14,566 nucleotides of DNA, taken from contig CAZLYK010000141.1 of the NCBI GenBank assembly GCA_964563495.1, positions 1-14,566 of the forward strand, written 5' to 3'. Origin of the DNA: CAZLYK01 sp964563495 (GTDB lineage: Bacteria; Acidobacteriota; Blastocatellia; RBC074). The notes under the pieces are model-generated. The model was not told the origin of the DNA. It was given only the letters and a program-made list of their open reading frames with translations, and searched no databases. Position numbers and translations under genes: made by a program. Below are positions 7,802-14,566 of this stretch, piece by piece (positions within the stretch are counted from its first letter, which is position 1; each line of letters begins with the position of its first letter).

Positions 7802-10342
7802 CTAAAATGTCCTCGCGGAGACCACAACACGAAAACCGATAACGTCGTAGCGGTAGCCCGGCTCATTATCGTAACGGCAGGCAGAACGACAGTTGCCACC
7901 ATAGTTGCCCCACGAGCCGCCACGCAGCCGGCGAGCAGTTCCTTTTTCAGGCCCCTGCGGGTCGGTTACGGTCCCTTGTTTTTTACATTCAGCGTAATAT
8001 TGATCTGAGGCCCAATCCCGGCACCATTCCCAGACGTTTCCGTGCATATCATAGAGGCCAAATAAATTCGCCACACCGAGACTGCCGACCGGGACGGTCT
8101 CTTCGCGGTACCTCCCTTTAGGGGCTTTTCCATAGGGATAGCTGCCATTGTAGTTAACGAACTCAGGCGTGATCGTCTCTCCAAATGCAAAAGGCGTGGC
8201 GGTTCCTGCCCGGCAGGCATACTCCCACTCGGCTTCAGTGGGCAGACGGTAAGCGCGCCCGGTCTTTGCCGACAGCCGTGCGCAAAATTCCTGGGCATCA
8301 TCCCAACTTACCTGCTCCACTGGGCGCTTATCGTCTAATTCATCCCGGCGACCTCCTTTTTTCGGAAAATACGATGGCTCCAGGTTCAATTCGCGTTCGA
8401 TTCTGGGCAGGCCTGCCACCATGCGCCATTGCGCCTGGGTAACGGTGAACTTACCGATGTAAAACGGCGAGAGTATGACTTCGTGCTGCGGCCTTTCGTC
8501 TCCGTAGCTGTTCTCCTCCGATTCGGGAGATCCCATGGTGAATTGGCCGCCGGGAATCTCGACCATTTCAAGCGTGGTGCCGGGGGCGAGCACTTCAACA
8601 AACTGGCGGGCATGGAGTTGGCGTCGCTCTTTGACTTTCCCGCGGTCATCGAAGGTTACGGTCTCAAACGCAAAGAGTGTCGTCGGGATCAACTCTCCCG
8701 GCTCTGACCCGCCCGATCCCGTCTCTCCGATCAGATAAGCGAGGCCGAGCCGTCGAAGAGCCGGAAACAGAAATCTGGCGAATGGGCGCGCTGTCGGCGG
8801 CATAAAACTTTCACCCGAAGGGTGCGGCAGCAACGCGGTGAAGCCGGATTTACCGGTCATCCGTTCTCCCAGATATTCGCCAATCACTCGTAGCAGTTCT
8901 CCGACCTCATCCGTGTAGATACGCTCTTCCAGAACTTCCCGTACGCCTTGATAAAAATCGTAATCGACTTCATCCTCCGGCAATGAATTGGCTGAGGGGT
9001 TGACGCGTTCGATGACCCCGCCGAGCAGCAATTCCGCCAACTGTTCCTGTTTGGGGTTGGCGATCATGCTCATTTGGACCAGGCGCATGACGGGCAGCGT
9101 GAGCGGCAGCAAGGATAAATAGATCGCCAGCCGGTAAGTCTCCAGTGAGACCAGGGCTTTGAAATTGTCGACACGGGCAGCAGGCGAATCAAATTGCCGT
9201 TTAGGTTCCGCCGGCGACGCAGCGATTTCGATTTCGCCGGAGGGGGCGGAAAAGAGCGCTGCGCGATAAACCGCACCGGGTTGCATGAGCATGCGAGCCC
9301 AGCGTTCGATGGTGTTGGGATTGAGGCCGATGACCGGAACAGGGATCAATGGCGCAGCTTGATCACCCCACACGCGCCACCAGTTTTCGGTCAATTGCAG
9401 GGACGCATTTACGCTGCCGGGCGAGACGGTCTTGATCTCGGCTTCCGGCCAGCCCAACGGAGTGCGCGGCCAGAGACGCTCGCTCAGGACCTGTGCGATA
9501 ACGACGGCGCAATTTTTCCCCCAATCAGTCAGGACCTGCGCCATCGAGCCGTCCGACCAGCTTGGTGAAGCGCCATCGCTGAGCAAAATGACTAGCTGCC
9601 GCGCAGTGAAATGAGACAAATGCCGGTGCGATCTGACCGCGCCGGAGGATTCGATCAACTGTGGCCGGCGCTCGGCAAACTTCAGGCTAAATTGTCTCAC
9701 CTGGCTAAAAGCATTATGTCCTTGCAACAAATCGAACAGTTCACGCGCGGTCTGCTTCCAGACCACCATGGCTGGCGTATCTTCGATGACGAGCGCAATC
9801 GAGAACCAGCGTTCCGGCTCCGGCCGGAAAACTGGCGCCAGAAATCCGCATTCCGCCGAGGCTTCCGCAGTAGACTCCTCATCAAAAAGCTGCGGCAGAC
9901 TCGATTTTGTGCGGCGAGATAACGGCCTTAGTGCGCGGTTGATCTGCAATGCCTCAGGGAGCGCCGAGGCTCCCTCCAACCGAACGCGGACGGCTGGAAT
10001 TCGGGAGCCTTCTGAAATGGTTTGCGCGGTAAATAGAGACAGCCCTGGGGCCTCTTCCTTCGTTTTCTCTCCCGGCTTCTTTGGCTCAACCTGGAGTTGA
10101 TCACCTTTGTCGTCAGGAGTAGGCGATGGCGGGACTTCCGGCTGAGTGGATTGCATTCGCACAGTTATCCATCGCTCCAGCCAGAGAAAATCGGCGAGAT
10201 CACGATAATCAGGTTTGAGGCCGCCCTGCCCAAGCTCCTCGATGAATTGCACCCAGAGCGATTCATCTGTTATCTGAACAGGTTCACCGGGCGCCGATTC
10301 CGCCAGCCAGGTGCGGATTTTGTTGAGCCAGCTCTCGATCAT
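7802..10342 (-). CDS. SAV_2336/vWA-like protein with C-terminal FGE-fold (C-type lectin-like) domain; DGR target
   Basis: An 846-aa protein. Residues 1-60 form a small helical domain; about 65-110 is a Pro/Lys/Glu-rich linker; about 175-365 is the vWA-like domain of SAV_2336-type proteins (IALVIEDTPAMVVWK, VILLSDGASPSWSDGSM, ERLWPRTPLGW). The metal site is degenerate: D188-T-P-A-M instead of DxSxS. A helical, winged-helix-like region spans about 390-540. Residues 590-846 are an FGE/sulfatase-modifying-factor domain (EIPGGQFTMGSP, VSWDDAQEFCARLS, YRLPTEAEWEYACRAGT, MHGNVWEWCRDW, RLRGGSW, IGFRVV). By alignment with active FGE, which uses two cysteines after the GGS motif, the first appears replaced by N813 and only C818 remains, so binding rather than catalysis is likely. 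The last segment is the DGR variable region. The start overlaps the MoxR stop as TGATG (coupled translation). In ternary systems this is the vWA component; here it doubles as the candidate diversified sensor. Confidence 0.9.
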   Translation of the reverse strand: MIESWLNKIRTWLAESAPGEPVQITDESLWVQFIEELGQGGLKPDYRDLADFLWLERWITVRMQSTQPEVPPSPTPDDKGDQLQVEPKKPGEKTKEEAPGLSLFTAQTISEGSRIPAVRVRLEGASALPEALQINRALRPLSRRTKSSLPQLFDEESTAEASAECGFLAPVFRPEPERWFSIALVIEDTPAMVVWKQTARELFDLLQGHNAFSQVRQFSLKFAERRPQLIESSGAVRSHRHLSHFTARQLVILLSDGASPSWSDGSMAQVLTDWGKNCAVVIAQVLSERLWPRTPLGWPEAEIKTVSPGSVNASLQLTENWWRVWGDQAAPLIPVPVIGLNPNTIERWARMLMQPGAVYRAALFSAPSGEIEIAASPAEPKRQFDSPAARVDNFKALVSLETYRLAIYLSLLPLTLPVMRLVQMSMIANPKQEQLAELLLGGVIERVNPSANSLPEDEVDYDFYQGVREVLEERIYTDEVGELLRVIGEYLGERMTGKSGFTALLPHPSGESFMPPTARPFARFLFPALRRLGLAYLIGETGSGGSEPGELIPTTLFAFETVTFDDRGKVKERRQLHARQFVEVLAPGTTLEMVEIPGGQFTMGSPESEENSYGDERPQHEVILSPFYIGKFTVTQAQWRMVAGLPRIERELNLEPSYFPKKGGRRDELDDKRPVEQVSWDDAQEFCARLSAKTGRAYRLPTEAEWEYACRAGTATPFAFGETITPEFVNYNGSYPYGKAPKGRYREETVPVGSLGVANLFGLYDMHGNVWEWCRDWASDQYYAECKKQGTVTDPQGPEKGTARRLRGGSWGNYGGNCRSACRYDNEPGYRYDVIGFRVVVSARTF
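7822..7931 (-). repeat. DGR variable region (VR) at the 3' end of the FGE-fold gene
   Basis: The block 7910-7931 is identical to the visible part of the template repeat. It is followed by a stretch (7841-7909, residues about 812-834) where nearly all codons end in C or T (GGC AAC TAT GGT GGC AAC, then TAC GAT AAT, then GGC TAC CGC TAC GAC GTT). That is the pattern left when AAY codons of a template are randomised at A. Invariant C-R-S-A and IGFRVV codons flank and interrupt it. The end near 7822-7840 (codons for I-G-F-R-V-V) is the expected place of the IMH-type homing site, but its template counterpart is hidden in the gap, so the lower boundary is inferred. Confidence 0.7.
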
Positions 10343-11325
10343 CAGTCCAGTTTTTTGAGAATGTCCTCGGCCAGATCCTTTCCTTCACCGGGTGAAACGC
10401 CGAAATCGTTCTTCAAGACGAAGAGGGCATTGAGCAACTGGTCGATCGCAATCTTTCCTTCACGTTTCTTATCGAGGAAATCTTTGATCAGGTCCGTGGC
10501 TTCCCCGGCAATCTTGTCGCCAAGCCGCGCCCGGACAATCTCACCCAGCATCTCTTTGCTTGTCTTCGGCATTTCCAGTTGCAAGCACCGTCGTTTGAAA
10601 GGCGCAGGAAACTCACGCTCACCGTTGCTGGTCAGGACGACAAAGGGAAATTGGCGGCACTTAACCAGCCCGTGGTGTATCGAGGCCGGATTGCGGTGGG
10701 CGTCTTCAACTTCGATGTCCGGCCGCGCCTCCCGCTTCAGTTCGGGAATCTCGTATTCACCTTCCTCAAAGACGTGGAGCAGATCGTTGGGCAGATCGAG
10801 ATCGCTTTTATCAATTTCGTCGATCAATAAAGCGCGCGGCCGCTTAGTCGGCAGCAGGGCCGTGCCGAGAGGACCGAGTTTGATGAATTTCCCTATATCC
10901 GGCGGTTCGTAATTTTCTTTGTCTTTCGCCTGCCTCAGCTGCGATTCCTGCAATCGCCCAATCGCGTCGTATTGATAAAGTCCCTGTTGGAGCGTGCTTC
11001 TGGATGTAATCGACCATTTCAGCACTTCGCCGAGCCGGAGCTCATAAGCGACGGCATATATTAATGAAGATTTGCCGGTTCCAGGATCACCGGTAATCAA
11101 AAGCGGGCGGCGCAAATACAAAGCGGCATTGACCATCCGAATCATTTCGGGCGAGGCCTGAAACTTCTCGCCGCGCTGCGTCAGCTCCGCTGAGGGCTCC
11201 CCCATTACATCACGCTCGGTAAGAATTTCCCCGTTGAACGCACGCCAAGGTGGGGGATCGGGCAGCTTGTCAACCTCACCGGTTTGCCGTTGTGCATTCG
11301 TGAAGATTTTCCAGTCCTTATTCAT
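10342..11325 (-). CDS. MoxR-type AAA+ ATPase of a ternary conflict system
   Basis: A 327-aa cytoplasmic ATPase. It shows Walker A GDPGTGKSS (79-87), Walker B LLIDEIDKSD (166-175), sensor 1 LTSNGERE (231-238) and candidate arginine-finger residues in PFKRRC (242-247). The insert pattern (IDKSDLDLPNDLLHVFEEGEYEIPEL) is MoxR-like. MoxR ATPases work with vWA proteins to remodel or activate partners; in the vWA-MoxR-VMAP systems the ATPase is thought to license or relay effector activation. It lies 16 bp after the caspase-VMAP gene and overlaps the vWA-FGE gene by one base. AAGGA about 10 bases before the ATG supports the start. All nucleotide-binding motifs are intact. The product is certain at family level; its role is from context. 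Confidence 0.92.
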   Translation of the reverse strand: MNKDWKIFTNAQRQTGEVDKLPDPPPWRAFNGEILTERDVMGEPSAELTQRGEKFQASPEMIRMVNAALYLRRPLLITGDPGTGKSSLIYAVAYELRLGEVLKWSITSRSTLQQGLYQYDAIGRLQESQLRQAKDKENYEPPDIGKFIKLGPLGTALLPTKRPRALLIDEIDKSDLDLPNDLLHVFEEGEYEIPELKREARPDIEVEDAHRNPASIHHGLVKCRQFPFVVLTSNGEREFPAPFKRRCLQLEMPKTSKEMLGEIVRARLGDKIAGEATDLIKDFLDKKREGKIAIDQLLNALFVLKNDFGVSPGEGKDLAEDILKKLD

Positions 11326-11341
11326 TTGAGCATTTTCCTTT

Positions 11342-13231
11342 TCAGGGCAAATTCGTGGTCTGGGGAGGAACGCGTCGCGGGTCGTCCCAAAGCAAGGTGA
11401 CCTCGGCCACGGGATGTGTGGCGTTGCCTATCACTTTTTTGCGCATCTTTCTCACTGCTTCGGGCAATTCTTCCCAACGATTGAGGCTTTTCACGGCGTC
11501 GTTAAAATGATCCTTGAATTGCCGGGTGACCTCGACGCGCGACCAGAAGGCATAAGGGATCCCGCCGCTCAGCGCGGCCTGCAGGAACAGGCTGACTTCA
11601 TTGGTCGAGGCGTCAATGACCGGAATTGAAAACCCCAGGAATGAATCACTGAAATCGTTGCTGCTGCAATGCGCGTTGAGCCGTTCGTAATTATCTTCAT
11701 CATCCGGAACCCAGAAGTTCGTCTGCTCTGTTTTGACCGGCAGCTCCTTGTGCAATCGTTCCGCCACCCGTCTCCAAACCAGCGGCCGGGCAATAGGGCT
11801 TCTTTCCGACAAGCGCTCATGCCATCTCAAGACAACGGGATATGCGGCTCCGAGGGGTGAAAAACCGTGCTTTTCCCGATCTGCATCGCACTTCAATAAT
11901 CGCAAGGGAACGAAGATTTCGAGGAAAATATTTTCGCCATTGTAACCTTGAAGCGACCCAGCCTCCAATTTCTGCACAATCGTGCAAATAGCCGCGCGTA
12001 AACCCTCCATTGAATCCTGTGCGGTGTGCCTACCGAGATCGTAGAACTGCCCGCCACTCGCAAGCCATACGTGCAACATCAATCCCGGCGAAGCTTCCAG
12101 AACTTCGATCATGAGGAAAACCATTTTCTCTTTGTCAGGCTCTGCTCTAAGACGGTCTTCCAGATCGGTTAACAGAGTTCGATAATGTACTTGATCAGCA
12201 ACCCATTTTTTGATCGGTTTCTGCTGTTTTGCCTGCGGGAGCTTTAGCGCGACCCGCCAGGCAAACTCCAACAACGGTTCAATTCGTTTTGGAGGAACAG
12301 ACTGGGCTAAGCTGTAAATCGCGTGATCGAGAGATTCAACTGAAATTGAATCATTGCTGAACCCTTTCAACGTCCTGAAGTAACATTCCTGCCAGTCAGC
12401 CAGCTTAATCTCGACCTTGCGAAACATTTCCCTCGCCTCGCGCAAGAGGCGAAGCATGTTGAACTCTCCAATCAGTCGCTCTTCTTCTCCCTCCCAGGAT
12501 TTGTGACTGAAATAGATCGGGGTTTGAAGGGCTTTTCCTTCCTGACGAAGTTTTAAAAACTCAGTTTTTATATATTTGGCCAATTCTTCAAGATCGGGCA
12601 GCCAGGCCGGCTCACGATTTCTCGCCAACCAATCGAGAACCAAAGGGGAAAACAGGCCATCTCTGGCAGCTTCTGTATCTGCGGCTGAATAGAGGACGAA
12701 CTGCTTTTTATTGGCAATTCGATTGAGCTGGCGGAATTCGCGAGGTTTGATCTCATCTTTGTTGGGGAAATGTCTGGCGCAGGCATCGAGGATGAAAACC
12801 TGTTGCTCGAATCCGAAGTACTCAGTCCGCAAAGAAGAGAGCAGGCTGTTCAAGTTGATGCTTCGCAGGCTATTCATCGCAGCATCTTCCGTGAGCAGCG
12901 CGCGTTCGTCTCCCGCGATCAACCCGTGCCCTCCCCAGTAAACAAAAAGCAGATCTGGAGACTCGCTATTGTTCCGGATGATCTGATCGAATGAGTCGAA
13001 TATCGCATTCTCTTTAGCATTTTTCGGAACCACATTCAGGTCAATCGATGCTGGAATGGGTGAGAGGAAGAGGAGGATATGATCGGGCAGGACTCCTCGA
13101 TCGAGGAGCCAGCGCGCGAATTTGCAGGCGTGATCAACCTGATTTTGAAGGTCGCCGATTGCAACATCCTGATACTGGTCTATCCCAACAATGACAGCCC
13201 AGGTTCGACTGGGATCGGGATGATCGCTCAT
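11342..13231 (-). CDS. Caspase-fold protease fused to a VMAP-type C-terminal region (effector)
   Basis: A 629-aa protein from the ATG at 13229-13231. Residues about 8-240 are a caspase-like (C14/metacaspase) domain: first strand WAVIVGIDQYQ (11-21), catalytic-type His in VYWGGHGL (H102) and Cys in FILDACAR (C151). Residues about 250-345 are helical (EAD or VMAP middle region). About 380-629 matches the vWA-MoxR-associated protein C-domain style: IFLEIFVPLRLL (435-446), ALSGGIPYAFWSRVE (553-567), LPEAVRKMR, and the closing VTLLWDDPRRVPP (611-623). In these systems VMAP carries the toxic or proteolytic effector under ATPase/vWA control. The ATG overlaps the hydrolase stop as ATGA, and AAAGGAA lies 5 bases upstream, which decides the start over an in-frame TTG at 13274-13276. 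Caspase identity is strong; the VMAP call rests on remembered motifs. Confidence 0.87.
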   Translation of the reverse strand: MSDHPDPSRTWAVIVGIDQYQDVAIGDLQNQVDHACKFARWLLDRGVLPDHILLFLSPIPASIDLNVVPKNAKENAIFDSFDQIIRNNSESPDLLFVYWGGHGLIAGDERALLTEDAAMNSLRSINLNSLLSSLRTEYFGFEQQVFILDACARHFPNKDEIKPREFRQLNRIANKKQFVLYSAADTEAARDGLFSPLVLDWLARNREPAWLPDLEELAKYIKTEFLKLRQEGKALQTPIYFSHKSWEGEEERLIGEFNMLRLLREAREMFRKVEIKLADWQECYFRTLKGFSNDSISVESLDHAIYSLAQSVPPKRIEPLLEFAWRVALKLPQAKQQKPIKKWVADQVHYRTLLTDLEDRLRAEPDKEKMVFLMIEVLEASPGLMLHVWLASGGQFYDLGRHTAQDSMEGLRAAICTIVQKLEAGSLQGYNGENIFLEIFVPLRLLKCDADREKHGFSPLGAAYPVVLRWHERLSERSPIARPLVWRRVAERLHKELPVKTEQTNFWVPDDEDNYERLNAHCSSNDFSDSFLGFSIPVIDASTNEVSLFLQAALSGGIPYAFWSRVEVTRQFKDHFNDAVKSLNRWEELPEAVRKMRKKVIGNATHPVAEVTLLWDDPRRVPPQTTNLP

Positions 13232-14403
13232 TGTAATTCCTTTCGAATAGCCTGCCAGACTTGCGCGTTGCTCCAATAGGCGCTGTGAGATTGTGGAAAA
13301 GGCTCCTGGTTGTCAACCCTAACGTCCTGAATTTGGGGTCCGTGAAAAACGCCGCGCGCAAGATAACTCAAAAAATCCCGTGGATCATAGATATTCAACC
13401 AGCGTTTGGGAAAATGTCCCTTGAGTGGTTCAGCCAGCGGCAGGCTGACCAGCGCATTCATCTCGTAGAAAAACGGCGCCTGAGAACCGACCGTAATCAG
13501 TAGCTCGACCCTTGTCGACAAATCTTTCTCGATCAATAAATCAACGCAGGCTATGCCGCCCAGGCTATGCGCAAGCAAGACAACCGGCGGATCGACCCGA
13601 TCGATCGTTTGTTTAATAAAATCGCGAATAGCCTGCCCACGCGCCTGATAGAGCAGGATGTCGCCCGCAAGCGCGTAACCCTCGGCTGAGAGCCGGCCGC
13701 GTTTGCGCCGCACATACCATGTAAATGGTTCGAAAAGAGATTGTTTGAACAACCAGCCTCCGACTCCCATATCGCGTCCACCCAGCGCTTCAACGATCAA
13801 GTCCACCAGGTTATCCCTTTCGGCTCCACCCATCGGTTCAAATAGAATCTTTCGCTGCCTGAGCAGCAGCGCATTGGCCACGAGCGCTCGCGCGATCGCT
13901 TCGCGCAACGCCGTATTGATATTGCCGGCCTGCGACAAAGCCCCCCGATATTCGGTCGATGAGGTAATCTTTCTGATCGACTCCTCCCACCTGGAACTGA
14001 GTTGACACCTTTGAAGCGCAGCGATGAGAGACTCGGCCCGTATGAGTTGTTGCACTTTTGGGTCTAATTGCTGGAAAACGTTCACCTGGTTAAAGCCAAA
14101 TTCCTGCGGCGGATGCTGCTGCAATTCGAGCAACCGGAGTTCATATAAAGGGTCTTCATAAAGCGCAGCCCATAACGCGATTTTGCCCTCTTCATCGGTC
14201 AGCGTGTCTGCCGGATAAGTCGCGTCGAAATCCGGAATCGAGATTCCACCCTTACCCAATTTAGCCCCAAACTCTTCACCCCAAAGGCAAGGTTGAACGG
14301 ACCATTCTTTCATGTCCTCAAGCTTGACTCTTATCCTGCCAAGGGATTCAGCGTAATCTTCCTTACGAACGCCTGTGCCGTGAACAAAGATGATGCTACC
14401 CAT
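13228..14403 (-). CDS. Alpha/beta hydrolase (lipase/esterase-like), first gene of the conflict operon
   Basis: A 391-aa cytoplasmic protein without a signal peptide. It opens with the oxyanion-type strand SIIFVHGTGVR (3-13) and has the nucleophile elbow VVLLAHSLGGIA (274-285, Ser280; the usual G before H is A). Candidate acid residues lie in IYDPRDFLSY (D340 or D343) and the candidate His is in PQSHSAYW (H373), giving a plausible triad. A long helical insertion (about 80-265) sits between strand 1 and the elbow. The substrate is unknown; lipid or ester hydrolysis as a second effector is inferred from its ATGA coupling to the caspase-VMAP gene. GGAG (ctcc at 14412-14415 on the plus strand) eight bases before the ATG supports the start. 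It could instead be a regulatory or housekeeping esterase, but the overlap argues for shared function. Confidence 0.85.
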   Translation of the reverse strand: MGSIIFVHGTGVRKEDYAESLGRIRVKLEDMKEWSVQPCLWGEEFGAKLGKGGISIPDFDATYPADTLTDEEGKIALWAALYEDPLYELRLLELQQHPPQEFGFNQVNVFQQLDPKVQQLIRAESLIAALQRCQLSSRWEESIRKITSSTEYRGALSQAGNINTALREAIARALVANALLLRQRKILFEPMGGAERDNLVDLIVEALGGRDMGVGGWLFKQSLFEPFTWYVRRKRGRLSAEGYALAGDILLYQARGQAIRDFIKQTIDRVDPPVVLLAHSLGGIACVDLLIEKDLSTRVELLITVGSQAPFFYEMNALVSLPLAEPLKGHFPKRWLNIYDPRDFLSYLARGVFHGPQIQDVRVDNQEPFPQSHSAYWSNAQVWQAIRKELQ

Positions 14404-14444
14404 GAGAAGAACTCCGGCTCCAGAAATTTATCAAGACCATGCCC

Positions 14445-14541
14445 GGCGTTGAAACGCCAGGCTAAAATCAGCCGCCGCTGACGCGGCGAAGAAGCTACAC
14501 ATCTGCTCAGAAAAGCCTGGGTACGCGGGCGCCCCGCCCGC
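14445..14541. repeat. Cluster of three GC-rich intergenic hairpins upstream of the operon
   Basis: Three perfect short inverted repeats follow one another: GGCGTT-GA-AACGCC (14445-14458), CGCCGC-TGAC-GCGGCG (14473-14488) and GCGGGCG-CCC-CGCCCGC (14525-14541). They occupy most of the 163 bp between the hydrolase ATG and the window end. Similar hairpins are, to my knowledge, dispersed between genes in GC-rich acidobacterial-type genomes. No convincing promoter was seen here; the operon promoter may be hidden among them or beyond the window. Confidence 0.65.
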
Positions 14542-14566
14542 AGGTTCCGGCGAAGAGACTGATCAT

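Noticed and set aside
13232..13276. Longer caspase-VMAP start at TTG (13274-13276), adding 15 residues
   Set aside because: The ATG at 13229-13231 has a good AAAGGAA site, forms an ATGA overlap with the upstream gene, and places the first caspase strand near the N-terminus as usual; the extension lies wholly in the hydrolase coding sequence.
14404..14444. Promoter for the conflict operon (GATAAA with a weak TTTCAA 16 bp upstream, minus strand)
   Set aside because: The -35 matches consensus at only three positions and lies within a dispersed-type hairpin; too weak to annotate.

Overview
The window looks like a chromosomal scaffold from an Acidobacteriota-type bacterium. The grounds are a large Oar-like TonB-dependent receptor with an N-terminal carboxypeptidase-regulatory-like domain, a second receptor of the same general build, GC-rich intergenic hairpin repeats and CAGGAT-type repeats. 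This placement is inferred from protein style, as no marker gene is present. A run of exactly 100 N (7540-7639) marks a scaffold gap of unknown true size.

Left part (1-7172): on the minus strand a TonB-dependent receptor is followed 4 bp later by a divergent stand-alone TrpF-like protein, whose stop lies inside an 8-bp tandem repeat. A 279-bp divergent intergenic region holds a sigma70-like promoter overlapped by a 7+7 bp inverted repeat (likely operator). This points right to a 1154-aa Oar-like TonB-dependent receptor with a near-perfect ribosome binding site.

Right part (7173-14566), the most interesting: a tight minus-strand operon of four genes: alpha/beta hydrolase, caspase-VMAP, MoxR-type AAA+ ATPase, and a SAV_2336/vWA-like protein ending in a formylglycine-generating-enzyme (FGE)-like C-type-lectin-fold domain. 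Three of these are the parts of the vWA-MoxR-VMAP ternary conflict systems; the hydrolase is a likely second effector. The junctions are ATGA, 16 bp, and TGATG, so the genes are probably translated together.

Downstream of the FGE-fold gene are the pieces of a diversity-generating retroelement (DGR): the last codons of the FGE domain form a variable region (VR), followed by a GC-rich hairpin with a T-run, then a second copy of the conserved VR flank that runs into the N gap (template repeat, TR), then beyond the gap a DGR-type reverse transcriptase remnant. The only two bases visible past the shared block are A in the template and G in the gene, as adenine-specific mutagenic retrohoming predicts. 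The assembled reverse transcriptase keeps part of the fingers and a probable C-terminal end but lacks the whole catalytic palm, so it is either a decayed DGR or an assembly collapse next to the gap. A palindrome of about 140 bp separates it from the convergent Oar-like gene.

Working model (inference): the lectin-like FGE domain is a hypervariable sensor, the vWA and MoxR ATPase relay a signal, and the caspase and hydrolase act as effectors, giving a self-diversifying immune or conflict system.
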